64,000 bases of DNA from Legionella_A sp963772805 (GCA_963772805.1 CAVYYU010000002.1:186001-250000), one strand, 5' to 3'. Counted from the stretch's first letter, positions 16,861-25,862 are shown. Made by a program: numbers and translations. Notes: generated by a model not told the origin, from the letters alone.

Positions 16861-18030
16861 TTACGTTGTTACAAACTCATTAATAGTCTTAACTAGTCGT
16901 GTTACCAACTCATTAATTTCATCTTCATTAATAATGAGCGCGGGTAACAACCTGATCACGCTATCTGCGGTCACATTTAATACCAGGCCATTTTTTAATG
17001 CGGTTAAACGCAAATCCATCGCTGGTCTATCCAGCTCAATACCCAGCATGAGACCTTTGCCACGAATAGCGCGTACGTTTGGATGCTCCCCTAACTCACA
17101 TTGTAGTTTGTCTTTTAAAATAACCCCATTGCGAGTTACTTTGTCACAAATTTTGTCCCGCTCAATTACTTCCAGTACGGTTAGTGCGGTGGCACACGCT
17201 AACTGGTTGCCGCCGAAGGTGGAGCCGTGATTCCCTGGTTTAAATAAATCACACGCTTTTTTGCTCATTAAGCATGCACCTATAGGCATGCCGTTTCCTA
17301 GCCCTTTGGCTGTCGTTAGAATATCCGGTTTTATCCCCACGTCCATGCAGGCAAATAATTTACCAGTGCGCCCATTTCCGGTTTGAATTTCATCAAGAAT
17401 TAATAGCCATCCGTGCTGTTCACAGAGCTTGGCTAATTCACGCAAATACATTTCATCGGCAACAATAATACCGCCTTCGCCCTGGATAGGTTCCAGCATT
17501 ACGGCAACAACATCATCGCGATTGGCAGCGATAGTGTGTATCGCTGCGATATCGTTATAAGGCGCGCGCACAAAACCAGGTACTAATGGCTCAAAGCCGG
17601 CTTGTACTTTGCGGCTTCCGGATGCGGTTAGGGTGGCCATGGTACGGCCGTGGAAAGCACCCTCCATCACGATAATGGAGGGTGTTTCAATCCCTTTTTT
17701 ATGACCATAGAGACGTGAAAGCTTAATCGCGGCTTCATTTGCCTCGCTGCCTGAATTGCTAAAAAAAACCTGCTCCATGCCGGTCATGGTCGTTAACATT
17801 TCAGCCAGCAGCTCCTGCTCTCTGATATGCACCATATTGGATGTATGTAACAGCTTCGCCGCCTGTTGTTGAATCGTGCGTGTGACATCAGGGTGAGCGT
17901 GTCCGAGGCCGCAAACAGCTATACCACTGAATCCATCAAGGTATGCTTGTCCTTGTTCATCATATAACCAAACACCCTCGCCATGGGTAAAGGATATCGG
18001 CAGTGGGTTATAAGTCGTGATTAAAGCCAT
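16861..18030 (-). CDS. argD: Acetylornithine aminotransferase
   Basis: Class III PLP-dependent aminotransferase; 389 residues, the usual ArgD length. It converts N-acetylornithine and 2-oxoglutarate to the semialdehyde and glutamate, and may also serve succinyldiaminopimelate in lysine synthesis. Visible motifs are GIAVCGLGHAHPDV near the N-terminus, FSNSGSEANEAAIKLSR, LDEIQTGNGRTGKLFA and the PLP lysine in TTAKGLGNGMPIGA. ATG 18030 has AAGGAG six bases upstream. It follows sodB by 45 bases on the same strand. No other arginine genes are nearby. Related enzymes of ornithine or GABA catabolism are less likely at this length. Confidence 0.9.
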   Translation of the reverse strand: MALITTYNPLPISFTHGEGVWLYDEQGQAYLDGFSGIAVCGLGHAHPDVTRTIQQQAAKLLHTSNMVHIREQELLAEMLTTMTGMEQVFFSNSGSEANEAAIKLSRLYGHKKGIETPSIIVMEGAFHGRTMATLTASGSRKVQAGFEPLVPGFVRAPYNDIAAIHTIAANRDDVVAVMLEPIQGEGGIIVADEMYLRELAKLCEQHGWLLILDEIQTGNGRTGKLFACMDVGIKPDILTTAKGLGNGMPIGACLMSKKACDLFKPGNHGSTFGGNQLACATALTVLEVIERDKICDKVTRNGVILKDKLQCELGEHPNVRAIRGKGLMLGIELDRPAMDLRLTALKNGLVLNVTADSVIRLLPALIINEDEINELVTRLVKTINEFVTT

Positions 18031-18075
18031 AATAACTCCTTGATAGTGGCTCGCTGTGTACAGCCTCTAGTGTAA

Positions 18076-18654
18076 TTAACCCAAGTTACGGGCTACAAAT
18101 TCCCAATTGACCAGTTTCCAAAATGCGTTGATGTAATCAGGACGAACATTACGGTAATCAATGTAATAAGCGTGCTCCCATACATCACAGGTTAGCAGGG
18201 CGGTTAAGCCTTTGGTCATCGGTGTATCGGCATTGCTGGTGCTGGTAATTTTCAGATTACCTTCCTTATCTAGCACCAACCAAGCCCAGCCCGATCCAAA
18301 TGTGGTGGCGGCAGTTTGCGTAAACTGCTCTTTAAATGCGTCGAGAGAACCGAAACTCTTGTTTATAGCGTCAGCCAATTTTCCACTCGGCGCACCGGTG
18401 CTTGTTGGTGTCAAGCAGTGCCAGTAAAAGGTGTGGTTCCATACTTGTGCGGCATTGTTGAATATTGGGCCGGATGATTTTTTAATAATGTCTTCTAGGC
18501 TGAGGCTCGCAAATTCAGTGCCTTCAATTAGTTTGTTTAAGTTGTTAACATAAGCTTGGTGATGTTTTCCATGATGGTATTCCAGCGTTTCTGCAGAAAT
18601 ATGGGGCATGAGTGCGTTTATTGCATAAGGTAATTCTGGTAATGTAAATGTCAT
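18076..18654 (-). CDS. sodB: Iron superoxide dismutase
   Basis: 192-residue Fe/Mn superoxide dismutase that converts superoxide to peroxide in the cytoplasm. The start at ATG 18654 (MTFTLPELPYAINALMPHIS) is standard for SodB and has a GAGA element ahead; the longer frame upstream is not conserved. Metal ligands are present: the first His in ISAETLEYHHGKHHQ, His in QVWNHTFYWHCL, and Asp and His in CDVWEHAYYIDYRN. The AATTFGSGWAWLV block and the Q/A pattern favour the iron form. It pairs functionally with ahpC in the same window. Confidence 0.93.
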   Translation of the reverse strand: MTFTLPELPYAINALMPHISAETLEYHHGKHHQAYVNNLNKLIEGTEFASLSLEDIIKKSSGPIFNNAAQVWNHTFYWHCLTPTSTGAPSGKLADAINKSFGSLDAFKEQFTQTAATTFGSGWAWLVLDKEGNLKITSTSNADTPMTKGLTALLTCDVWEHAYYIDYRNVRPDYINAFWKLVNWEFVARNLG

Positions 18655-18786
18655 GTAGTTCTCTTCAGTGTTTTTCGAATGGGTAAGTGTAGCAGGATAA
18701 ACTACAGTTTCAATGCTGTTACAACTGAGCACAGCTCATCTCATTAAAAAAATAATGGCAGGAAACATTTATGAAGAATAAGCACG

Positions 18787-18819
18787 CACTGCCGGAAGGC
18801 TATTAACTTCATGGCAGTG
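18787..18819 (-). terminator. Possible terminator of dbpA
   Basis: CACTGCC (18787-18793) and GGCAGTG (18813-18819) form a 7-base stem with a 19-base loop just downstream of dbpA on the minus strand. The following minus-strand sequence (GTGCTTATTCTTC) is only moderately T-rich, so the call is weak. Confidence 0.35.
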
Positions 18820-18843
18820 TGTTTTAGATTAAGTACGCTAACA

Positions 18844-20259
18844 CTAACGTATTTTTTTTATCGCAACCTTTCGGCCTTTGAGCTTGCCATTTTGAAAGTA
18901 TTGATAGGCTTTGTCAGCCAGACTCCGGTGAATAGCTACATAGGAATACGAGGCTGCGATATCAATTTTTCCAATCATCGTCGCAGGCAATCCTGCGTCC
19001 TTGGTTAATGCCCCCAGAATATCACCAGGACGAATTTTATCCTTTTTGCCGGCAGCAATACTGAGGGTTATCATCGGCGGCGGGGCGATTTTTTCGTTAG
19101 TGGTACTTAACTCACTAATATTACCCCAAGTAACAGGCTGGGTTAAATTAATCTCAATTGCGCAAAGACGTTGCCCATCCGCCGGTGTCGTCAGGCTTAA
19201 AGCCAGACCTTTATTGCCAGAACGCCCTGTCCTGCCAATGCGGTGAATATGAGTATCATGCTCAAAGGCTAGATCAAAATTTATAACAGCGGGGAGTTCT
19301 TTAATATCCAGACCGCGGGCAGCAACATCTGTTGCAACCAAAATAGGTGTACTTTGATTTATAAAGCGCACGACAGCCAAATCACGCTGGACTTGTTCCA
19401 TATCGCCGTTTAAGGCTTCAGCGCTAAAGCCCTCGTTGATTAATTGGTCCGCTAAATCAGCAGTTTTTTGCTTGGTGTTACAAAAAACCAGCACCGCGCC
19501 TGGTTTATAGTGTAATAACAGCGATCTTAAAACCGCGAATTTGTCGGTCTGGCTCGCTACTTCATAAAAGCGTTGTTCGATATCATATTCTGCATGAGTT
19601 GACTCAACCTGGATTTCAGTTGGATTTCGCATAAACTGTTTCGATATCGTTTTAATTTCCGCAGAGTAGGTGGCAGAAAATAATAGCGTTTGTCGCCGTT
19701 TTGGACAAATTGTGATAATGCCTTTGATGGCGTCAAAAAAACCCATGTCAAGCATGCGATCGGCTTCATCTAAAACCAAGGTATGTAATTTATCCAAGGA
19801 TAATGATCTTTTATCCAAGTGCTTTTGCACGCGTCCAGGGGTACCAACGATAATATGCGCTCCGTGTTTTAAAGAATCCAGTTGTGGTTTCATAGGTGTA
19901 CCGCCAGACAAATTGAGGATTTTTACATTTGCCATCAAGCGTACCAATTGACGCAAAACCTGGCCAACCTGGTCTGCCAGCTCACGCGTTGGACATAGGA
20001 TTAGTGCCTGCACGGCAAACAAGTTAACCTGCAAGTTGTTTAACAGCGAGAGCCCAAATGCTACTGTCTTCCCGCTTCCTGTTTTTGCTTGTGCGATAAC
20101 ATCTATATTGTTAAGCATCAGGGGGAGGCTTTGTTCTTGAATGGGGGTCATGGTCACATAATTGAGTGAGGAGAGATTTTTTAGTAACTCTTCACGCAAG
20201 GGCAATGTAGAGAAGGATGGTGTATTCTTGAATTCTGTATCGGGTGTCGCGTTATTCAT
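18844..20259 (-). CDS. dbpA: ATP-dependent RNA helicase DbpA
   Basis: 471-residue DEAD-box helicase that in E. coli is activated by hairpin 92 of 23S rRNA and acts in 50S subunit assembly. Motifs in order: Q motif (LNYVTMTPIQEQSLP), Walker A AQAKTGSGKT, PTRELADQV, LDEADRMLDMGF, SAT, DVAARGLDIKELP and HRIGRTGRSG. The C-terminal region (KIRPGDILGALTKDAGLPA, then YSYVAIHRSLADKAYQYF) is the DbpA RNA-recognition domain, which separates it from RhlE or SrmB. It is transcribed alone, and no clear ribosome-binding site precedes ATG 20259. Confidence 0.92.
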   Translation of the reverse strand: MNNATPDTEFKNTPSFSTLPLREELLKNLSSLNYVTMTPIQEQSLPLMLNNIDVIAQAKTGSGKTVAFGLSLLNNLQVNLFAVQALILCPTRELADQVGQVLRQLVRLMANVKILNLSGGTPMKPQLDSLKHGAHIIVGTPGRVQKHLDKRSLSLDKLHTLVLDEADRMLDMGFFDAIKGIITICPKRRQTLLFSATYSAEIKTISKQFMRNPTEIQVESTHAEYDIEQRFYEVASQTDKFAVLRSLLLHYKPGAVLVFCNTKQKTADLADQLINEGFSAEALNGDMEQVQRDLAVVRFINQSTPILVATDVAARGLDIKELPAVINFDLAFEHDTHIHRIGRTGRSGNKGLALSLTTPADGQRLCAIEINLTQPVTWGNISELSTTNEKIAPPPMITLSIAAGKKDKIRPGDILGALTKDAGLPATMIGKIDIAASYSYVAIHRSLADKAYQYFQNGKLKGRKVAIKKIR

Positions 20260-20505
20260 GATGAGGGTCGCAAGTGTTTGTAATAGGGTGTTATACTAAC
20301 ACATAGAAGGTTAATTCAAATCAGTTTGTTTTTTTGTTCGCCATAGACAGGGTCAATTAACTTGAAAATGATGCTGTTTGTCTCGTTAGTCGCGCTAACT
20401 AGCGCTTGATTTTAACGGGAAAAGGGTTTGCAAAAAGCCACGGTAGTTGCGGTGGGCGCTGATTTTCGCCATAATTGGCAGGTTTATTTACTAGCAGGTG
20501 AGCTT

Positions 20506-20823
20506 GTGGACACGATAGATAAAATTAAAAAACAGATTTCTGAAAATACCATTCTCTTATATATGAAGGGCAGCCCTAAAATGCCACAATGCGGTTTTTC
20601 GGCGCGTGCGGTGCAATGCATCGATGCTTGTGGCGTCGATTTTGCGTCGGTTGATGTTCTTGCTAATCCGGATATTCGTCAAACTTTGCCACAATACGCA
20701 GACTGGCCTACTTTCCCGCAATTATACGTTAAGGGTGAATTGATTGGTGGTTCTGATATCATAGCCGAAATGTATGAGCAGGGTGAGTTAGAACTGTTGT
20801 TGCGCGAGGCTGTTGCTGCCTAA
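20506..20823 (+). CDS. grxD: Monothiol glutaredoxin (Grx4/GrxD)
   Basis: 105-residue CGFS-type glutaredoxin, which binds a bridging [2Fe-2S] cluster with glutathione and delivers it to iron-sulfur proteins. The start is GTG 20506 (MDTIDKIKKQI), with AGGTGA four bases upstream; the frame continues upstream but that sequence is not glutaredoxin-like. The active site is KMPQCGFSARAVQC and the glutathione-binding blocks are WPTFPQLYVKGELIGGSDI. It precedes ahpC by about 110 bases on the same strand. Confidence 0.92.
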   Translation: MDTIDKIKKQISENTILLYMKGSPKMPQCGFSARAVQCIDACGVDFASVDVLANPDIRQTLPQYADWPTFPQLYVKGELIGGSDIIAEMYEQGELELLLREAVAA

Positions 20824-20935
20824 GCTCATTCCCAGGCCAGTATACCCCCTTTTTTTCGCTTGCGCATCGGCGTTCATTAAAAGGGTGAGGCTGGTACACA
20901 AAGGTTTAACGTACTTAAAATAACGGAGATTTGCC

Positions 20936-21541
20936 ATGAGTGTTTTAGTTGGGCGCAAGGCCCCTGATTTTACAGTTTCCGCAGTATCAGGTTCTGGCGA
21001 AATTGTTGATAAGTTTAATTTGCATGAAGCACTAAAAGGCAAGTATGGCTTGGTGTTTTTCTACCCGCTTGACTTTACCTTTGTCTGCCCTTCAGAGCTG
21101 ATCGCATTGGATCACCGCATGGATGAGTTTAAGAGCCGTAATGTAGAAGTGGTCGCTGTCTCGATTGATTCTCAATTCACCCATAATGCTTACCGCAACA
21201 CAGCGGTTAAAGATGGCGGAATTGGTCCGGTAAAATATACGATGGCAGCTGACATTGCACATACAATTTGCCAGTCTTATGGGGTCGAACATCCCTTGGC
21301 CGGCGTTGCTTTTCGCGGTGCATTTATAATTGATAAAAATGGTGTCGTGCGCTCCCAAATCGTTAATGATCTGCCACTTGGTCGTAATATCGATGAAATC
21401 CTGCGTACTATCGATGCTCTTGATTTCTTCGAAACACATGGCGAAGTTTGTCCCGCTGGCTGGAAAAAAGGTGATGCAGGCATGAAAGCATCTCCTAAAG
21501 GCGTAGCAGATTATCTTGCCAAGCACTCAGACTCACTTTAA
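20936..21541 (+). CDS. 2-Cys peroxiredoxin (AhpC/TSA family)
   Basis: 201-residue typical 2-Cys peroxiredoxin that reduces hydrogen peroxide and organic hydroperoxides. The peroxidatic Cys is in PLDFTFVCPSELIALDHR (about residue 50) and the resolving Cys in GEVCPAGWKKGD near the C-terminus. The length and C-terminal tail resemble the AhpC/TsaA forms common in Legionella and Coxiella. ATG 20936 has CGGAG upstream. No ahpF is adjacent, so reduction probably comes from thioredoxin or a glutaredoxin system (grxD is next door). A strong terminator follows. Confidence 0.93.
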   Translation: MSVLVGRKAPDFTVSAVSGSGEIVDKFNLHEALKGKYGLVFFYPLDFTFVCPSELIALDHRMDEFKSRNVEVVAVSIDSQFTHNAYRNTAVKDGGIGPVKYTMAADIAHTICQSYGVEHPLAGVAFRGAFIIDKNGVVRSQIVNDLPLGRNIDEILRTIDALDFFETHGEVCPAGWKKGDAGMKASPKGVADYLAKHSDSL

Positions 21542-21571
21542 TTAGCAGACGTTACTAACGTGGTTTTTGAG

Positions 21572-21604
21572 ATAGGCCGGTGTTGAATACCGGCCTATTT
21601 TTTT
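21572..21604 (+). terminator. Rho-independent terminator of the peroxiredoxin gene
   Basis: ATAGGCCGGT (21572-21581) pairs with ACCGGCCTAT (21589-21598) across a 7-base loop, followed by seven T. It overlaps the last codons of the convergent rnt gene, whose stop is at 21595-21597. Confidence 0.9.
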
Positions 21605-22230
21605 CGCAGAAAATTGACTTCATCCCAAGCATTAACCATACCACAGAACAATTCGGCCGTTTTTTTTGCATCATAAATAGCAGAATGGGCTTCAGCCGCA
21701 TCAAACGAAATCCCCGCTGATTTTGCGGCCTTAGCCAAGACGGTTTGACCATAGACCAATCCACCAAGCGTTGCCGTATCAAAACAGGTAAAAGCGTGAA
21801 ATGGCGACTTGACTCCGGTGCGCAATACGGCTTCCTTGATAAACAGCAAATCAAACCAGGCATTATGACCAACCAGGACGGCTCGTTGACAGCGGCTTTG
21901 TTTTAGGGCGAGGTTGATCGGTGCAAACAAACGCTCCAGTGCTTCTTTTTCATCGATAGCAAAGCGTAACGGTTGATAGGGATCAATTTGATTGAATGCC
22001 AGGGACTTAGGATCGAGCTCCGCATCCTTGAATGGCAAGATATGCTCAAAATAGGATTCATCGGTAGCAAACTGCCCTTGTTCATCAATCTTCAGCAATA
22101 CAATGCACATTTCGAGCAAGGCATTTTTTTGTGGATTAATACCTGCCGTTTCTACATCAACAACAACGGGTAAAAATCCGCGAAAGCGATTTTTCATTTG
22201 TTTAACCGCCCCGGGCTCATTTTGTTTCAT
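21595..22230 (-). CDS. rnt: Ribonuclease T
   Basis: 211-residue DEDD-family 3'-5' exoribonuclease that trims tRNA and 5S/23S rRNA ends. Start ATG 22230 (MKQNEPGAVKQMKNRFRGF) has GGAG five bases upstream and overlaps the end of pyrC by 14 bases. Catalytic motifs are VVVDVETAGINPQKN (Exo I, Asp and Glu), GHNAWFDLLFIKEA (Exo II, Asp) and EAHSAIYDAKKTAELF (Exo III, His and Asp). The order pyrC then rnt is an operon also seen in related gammaproteobacteria. Confidence 0.92.
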   Translation of the reverse strand: MKQNEPGAVKQMKNRFRGFLPVVVDVETAGINPQKNALLEMCIVLLKIDEQGQFATDESYFEHILPFKDAELDPKSLAFNQIDPYQPLRFAIDEKEALERLFAPINLALKQSRCQRAVLVGHNAWFDLLFIKEAVLRTGVKSPFHAFTCFDTATLGGLVYGQTVLAKAAKSAGISFDAAEAHSAIYDAKKTAELFCGMVNAWDEVNFLRKK

Positions 22231-23251
22231 GAATACTCCATTGCAAGGTTTCTCCTGCGTCCATGGGTACAACTTGTTCGCAACCGAACGGCAAAATATG
22301 CGGGATAACCTGTTGTTGCTCAATTAATTCGATGCGTTCATGATTAATTGGCAGTTGATAAAAATCAGCCCCAAATCGACCCATAAAGGCGTCCAGTTTG
22401 TCTAGTTGTCCCAGGTGCGCAAATACTTGTGCATACATCGCAATGGCATAAGGGGCAGAGTAGATACCAGCACAACCGCAGGCACTTTCTTTGGTTGCTT
22501 GGGCATGAGGGGCGCTATCTGTGCCCGCAAAGAACTTGGGGTTGCCGCTAATTGCCGCTTGTTGTACCGCCATTTGATCGCGTTCGTGCTTTAAAATAGG
22601 TAGGCAGTAGTAATGGGGCTTGATGCCACCAGCCAGCAGTTGATTACGATTATAAAGTAAGTGATGTGGGGTAATCGTCGCGGCAATGGTGTCAGGAGCC
22701 TGGCTTACGAAATCAACCGCTGCACGAGTGGATATATGTTCCAATATCACGCGCAGTTTAGGGAAATCACGGATCAATTTGATCAAGTTCTCTTCGATAA
22801 ATAAGGCTTCGCGTGCAAAAATATCGCCATGCGCAACTTCACCATGAATTTGTAACACTAGATTAATGTTTTGCATTACTTCAAAGAGCGGGTAAAGGGC
22901 GCGGATTGAGCGAACCCCTTGTTCTGAGTTGGTGGTAACACCCGCGGGGTAAAGTTTGGCTCCTAATATATAGGAATGATTTTTCGCATGCTCCAACTCC
23001 TCTTCTATAAGTGATTCATTAAGATAAAATGTCATATACGGTGTGAAGTGCAGCGTATCATCCTGTGCGGCTATGATACGTTGCCTGTAGGCATTAATCG
23101 CCTCAACAGTTGTCAGTGCTGGTTTTAAATTAGGCATGACAAGCGCGCGGGCAAAATTTCTTGCGGTCGCGGACACGGTATGGGGCAGTGCCTCATTGTC
23201 GCGGAAATGAACATGCCAATCATCAGGACGGGTAATAGACAATTTACGCAC
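22217..23251 (-). CDS. pyrC: Dihydroorotase
   Basis: 344-residue type II dihydroorotase that interconverts carbamoyl-aspartate and dihydroorotate in pyrimidine synthesis. Zinc ligands are visible: HxH in DDWHVHFRDNEALPH, the carboxylated Lys in GAKLYPAGVTTNSEQGV, His in LQIHGEVAHG and in LEHISTRAAVDF, and Asp in FAGTDSAPHAQATKE. The start is GTG 23251 (MRKLSITRPDDW), with AGGAA upstream. It is the first gene of a pyrC-rnt unit and diverges from the MOMP region. Confidence 0.94.
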   Translation of the reverse strand: MRKLSITRPDDWHVHFRDNEALPHTVSATARNFARALVMPNLKPALTTVEAINAYRQRIIAAQDDTLHFTPYMTFYLNESLIEEELEHAKNHSYILGAKLYPAGVTTNSEQGVRSIRALYPLFEVMQNINLVLQIHGEVAHGDIFAREALFIEENLIKLIRDFPKLRVILEHISTRAAVDFVSQAPDTIAATITPHHLLYNRNQLLAGGIKPHYYCLPILKHERDQMAVQQAAISGNPKFFAGTDSAPHAQATKESACGCAGIYSAPYAIAMYAQVFAHLGQLDKLDAFMGRFGADFYQLPINHERIELIEQQQVIPHILPFGCEQVVPMDAGETLQWSIHETK

Positions 23252-23431
23252 GATAAACGCATTCCTGTTTTTTGAAAGTCGTAGGATATCATGTTTGTTA
23301 GTGTAAGTGATTAGGAGAAACTTGATGTTTTGCGTAATGATTTACACGATTGGCACAAATTAACACCGGCAATCAAGCACCGATGCACTTAAAATTCTTA
23401 CAAAAATCACAAAAATTAGGATGAAAAACTA

Positions 23432-23460
23432 TTGACAACCAAGTGATCTATATAAATAAT
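23432..23460 (+). promoter_or_regulatory. Sigma-70 promoter P1 for MOMP
   Basis: TTGACA at 23432-23437 (perfect -35), then a 17-base spacer, then AATAAT at 23455-23460 (five of six -10 positions). It points toward the MOMP gene. Confidence 0.65.
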
Positions 23461-23660
23461 GGATAAATTACACGCCTGTTTTACATGGTGTGTTTTCTCT
23501 AAAACCCGCTGCAAGTAGTGGCTTGAAGAGGGAGGGGAGAGGGCACTCCGTGGATGCAATGTGTGATTAAGCTCAGGGAAAGCAGTGTCTGATTTTCATG
23601 GCTGTAAGCAACATTAACCAGTTGATTTGGATAAAAATTAGTGAATTTACAGCAATGTTG

Positions 23661-23689
23661 TTGACAATGATAAAATGAGGCTTGATAAT
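23661..23689 (+). promoter_or_regulatory. Sigma-70 promoter P2 for MOMP
   Basis: TTGACA at 23661-23666 (perfect -35), then a 17-base spacer, then GATAAT at 23684-23689 (five of six). Being 108 bases before the start codon, it is the likelier main promoter of the abundant porin. Confidence 0.72.
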
Positions 23690-23796
23690 CGTCCCATGTA
23701 CGTTTTCGGATTAGAGCGATGATGGCGTACTGAAGTCAATACAAAGTTGTGGCTTGACGAAAAAACGGAAATTAATAATAAAAAGTGGAGAAAAGC

Positions 23797-24744
23797 ATGT
23801 TAAATCTGAAAAAAACAGCTGTAGCTGTTCTTGCCTTTAGTAGCAGTGCTGTATTTGCTGGTACCATGGGTCCTGTGTGCACACCTGGTAACGTAACTGT
23901 TCCATGCGAAAGCACAGCTTGGGATTTTGGTATTCAAGCACTGTATTTGAAAACTAATTATGATAGTGGTTTGGGTTATGTTGCGCACCAAGTTACAGCT
24001 AACTCAACAAGCTATGTTGAAAACGAACCTGATTGGAGCTGGGGCTTCAAGTTAGAAGGTTCTTACCATTTCAGCACAGGTAACGACCTGAACCTGAACT
24101 GGTACCATTTAGGTGGCAAAACAACATCGCGTACTTTAGCTGCTAATACAACTGTAGATATTCTGGGACAAACAGTTATCGCAGGTACTATCGGCGTAAA
24201 ACCACGTTGGGATGCTGTAAATCTTGAATTCGGCCAACACGTTGATTTCGGCGAATTCGAAAATATCCGCTTCCATGGTGGTGTTCAATACGCTCGTCTA
24301 AAAACAGAATTCGGTGCTGCTGCTCTAACAGGTGTTACACCTAACACTGTTGCTTGGGTTGCTGGTTCTAATCATACATTCAACGGTTTCGGTCCTCGTA
24401 TCGGCGCTGACATGTCTTATGATTTGGGCAATGGCTTGTCTGTATATGCTAACGGCGCAACTGCAATTCTGGTTGGCACAAGCAAAGCTAGCTATGCTGT
24501 TGGATCTACACCTGGCGTATCTGCAACATTCTCTGCTAGCAGAAATGCAATGGTTCCAGAAGTTGAAGCCAAACTGGGTCTGGGATATAGCTTCGCTATG
24601 GCTCAAGGCGACCTGAGTCTGGATCTGGGTTACATGTGGGTTAACTACTTCAATGCTCAGCATACTGTTAGCTTGACTGACGATTCTGACTTTGCCCTGC
24701 ACGGACCTTATTTCGGCGTGAAATGGGTAGGTACTGTTGCTTAA
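23797..24744 (+). CDS. Legionella-type major outer membrane protein (MOMP), copy 1
   Basis: 315 residues from ATG 23797 (MLNLKKTAVAVLAF), with GGAG six bases upstream; the GTG at 23785 is inside the ribosome-binding site region. A signal peptide ends at VFAG and is followed by GTMGPVCTPGNVTVPCE, the two-Cys block of Legionella MOMP. The rest alternates in beta-barrel fashion with WGFKLEGSYHFSTGNDLNLN, LEFGQHVDFGEFENIRFHGG and FGPRIGADMSYDLGNGLS, ending in the aromatic-rich GPYFGVKWVGTVA. The cysteines suggest disulfide-linked porin oligomers as in Legionella. Codon use is narrow, as expected for high expression. A second, more diverged copy follows. Confidence 0.92.
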   Translation: MLNLKKTAVAVLAFSSSAVFAGTMGPVCTPGNVTVPCESTAWDFGIQALYLKTNYDSGLGYVAHQVTANSTSYVENEPDWSWGFKLEGSYHFSTGNDLNLNWYHLGGKTTSRTLAANTTVDILGQTVIAGTIGVKPRWDAVNLEFGQHVDFGEFENIRFHGGVQYARLKTEFGAAALTGVTPNTVAWVAGSNHTFNGFGPRIGADMSYDLGNGLSVYANGATAILVGTSKASYAVGSTPGVSATFSASRNAMVPEVEAKLGLGYSFAMAQGDLSLDLGYMWVNYFNAQHTVSLTDDSDFALHGPYFGVKWVGTVA

Positions 24745-24761
24745 TTGTAACTGACCCTTAT

Positions 24762-24797
24762 AAAAGCCCATCACTTTTGTGATGGGCTTTTTTTTTG
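24762..24797 (+). terminator. Strong terminator after MOMP copy 1
   Basis: AAAAGCCCATCAC (24762-24774) pairs with GTGATGGGCTTTT (24779-24791) over a TTTT loop, and the T run continues to 24796. It separates the two MOMP genes into independent transcripts. Confidence 0.92.
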
Positions 24798-24917
24798 CTA
24801 ATATATTGTTTGTATTGACATAGTTCTTGTAGGAGAATGTAGGACGAATCGAGAATAGCATGATTATCTTTATTCTCTTTTGATTCCCGATTACATTCAT
24901 ATAGAAATGGAGCAATT

Positions 24918-25850
24918 ATGTTACAAAAAGTTATTTATACGGTATTAGGCTTTGCTGTCAGCGGAATCGCAACAGCAGGCGCAATGGGTCCTGTGTGTAC
25001 TCCTGGGAGTGTAACTGTACCATGTGAGGCCAAGGCATGGTCTTTGGGTGTTCAGGCACTGTATTTACGCCCACTTTATGATTCTGATCGCGCCTATGTA
25101 GTCTCATCTAATAACATCTATGAAAAACAAGATAAGTGGGGCTGGGGTTATGAATTAGATGGCGCCTACCACTTTAGCTCGGGCAGTGACCTCGCGCTTA
25201 ACTGGATGCATTATGATGTAGATAGCCATATTGGTAATTTTATTGGCATTACACCTGTTGGTGTTACCGGTTACTCCATGGATCATACTAACAAGTTTGA
25301 TCAGGTTAATTTGGTAATGGGACAACACGTCGATTTTGGTCAGTTGAAAAACGCACGTTTTTATGGTGGCCTTCAGTATGCAAATATTCATAGCCATGAT
25401 TTTCGCGATTATGAATTAAATGCAGTGGCAAGGGCTAATCATATCACTGGTATTGGTTCGCATGATAATTCTGATTTTAATGGCATTGGTCCCGTCATTG
25501 GCATAGATTATTCTTATGATTTGCCTCATGGGATTAGCATGACTGCAAATACTGCAGGCTCAATTTTGTCAGGTACCAGTCGCAATAGTACCGGTTTTGC
25601 TTATGCTCCCAGCGGATTAGTACCAACAAATACTTATCAAAGTAAAAAAGCAATAGTCCCTGGGTTTGGGGCGAAATTAGGCTTAAGCTATGCGCATGCA
25701 ATGGCGCAAGGTGTATTAAATATCTCTGGTGGCTACCAAGTCGTCAACTATTTCAATGCCTTGACAGTATTAAAGACTGGCGCGCGTACCGATAGCGACT
25801 TTGGTCTGTATGGTCCTTATTTTGGCCTGAGCTGGTTAGGAAACGCCTAA
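24918..25850 (+). CDS. Legionella-type major outer membrane protein (MOMP), copy 2
   Basis: 310 residues with a signal peptide (MLQKVIYTVLGFAVSGIATA) and the same mature start, GAMGPVCTPGSVTVPCEAKA. The barrel strands parallel copy 1: WGWGYELDGAYHFSSGSDLA, VMGQHVDFGQLKNARFYGG, IGPVIGIDYSYDLPHGIS and a terminal LYGPYFGLSWLGNA. Sequence and codon choice have drifted; copy 2 uses a wider set of codons, suggesting lower or conditional expression. The 5' region has TTGACA at 24815 without a good -10 at 17 bases, and a hairpin GAGAATA/TATTCTC at 24851-24877 in the leader. It is a tandem paralogue, most likely an alternative porin. Confidence 0.9.
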   Translation: MLQKVIYTVLGFAVSGIATAGAMGPVCTPGSVTVPCEAKAWSLGVQALYLRPLYDSDRAYVVSSNNIYEKQDKWGWGYELDGAYHFSSGSDLALNWMHYDVDSHIGNFIGITPVGVTGYSMDHTNKFDQVNLVMGQHVDFGQLKNARFYGGLQYANIHSHDFRDYELNAVARANHITGIGSHDNSDFNGIGPVIGIDYSYDLPHGISMTANTAGSILSGTSRNSTGFAYAPSGLVPTNTYQSKKAIVPGFGAKLGLSYAHAMAQGVLNISGGYQVVNYFNALTVLKTGARTDSDFGLYGPYFGLSWLGNA

Positions 25851-25862
25851 TTATATTGGGAT

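Larger units (their letters stand above)
23252..23796 (+). promoter_or_regulatory. Long AT-rich upstream region of the first MOMP gene
   Basis: A 545-base gap without a convincing gene. It holds two excellent sigma-70-type promoters pointing at the MOMP gene, about 230 bases apart (listed separately). The leader from the upstream promoter would be more than 300 bases long. That leader includes the purine-rich stretch GAAGAGGGAGGGGAGAG at about 23525-23541, which is not close to any start codon. The gap probably also carries the pyrC promoter on the other strand. Confidence 0.6.

Noticed and set aside
24325..24915. 196-residue minus-strand ORF antisense to MOMP copy 1
   Set aside because: It mirrors the narrow codon use of the porin, crosses its terminator, and the protein has no domain or signal features.
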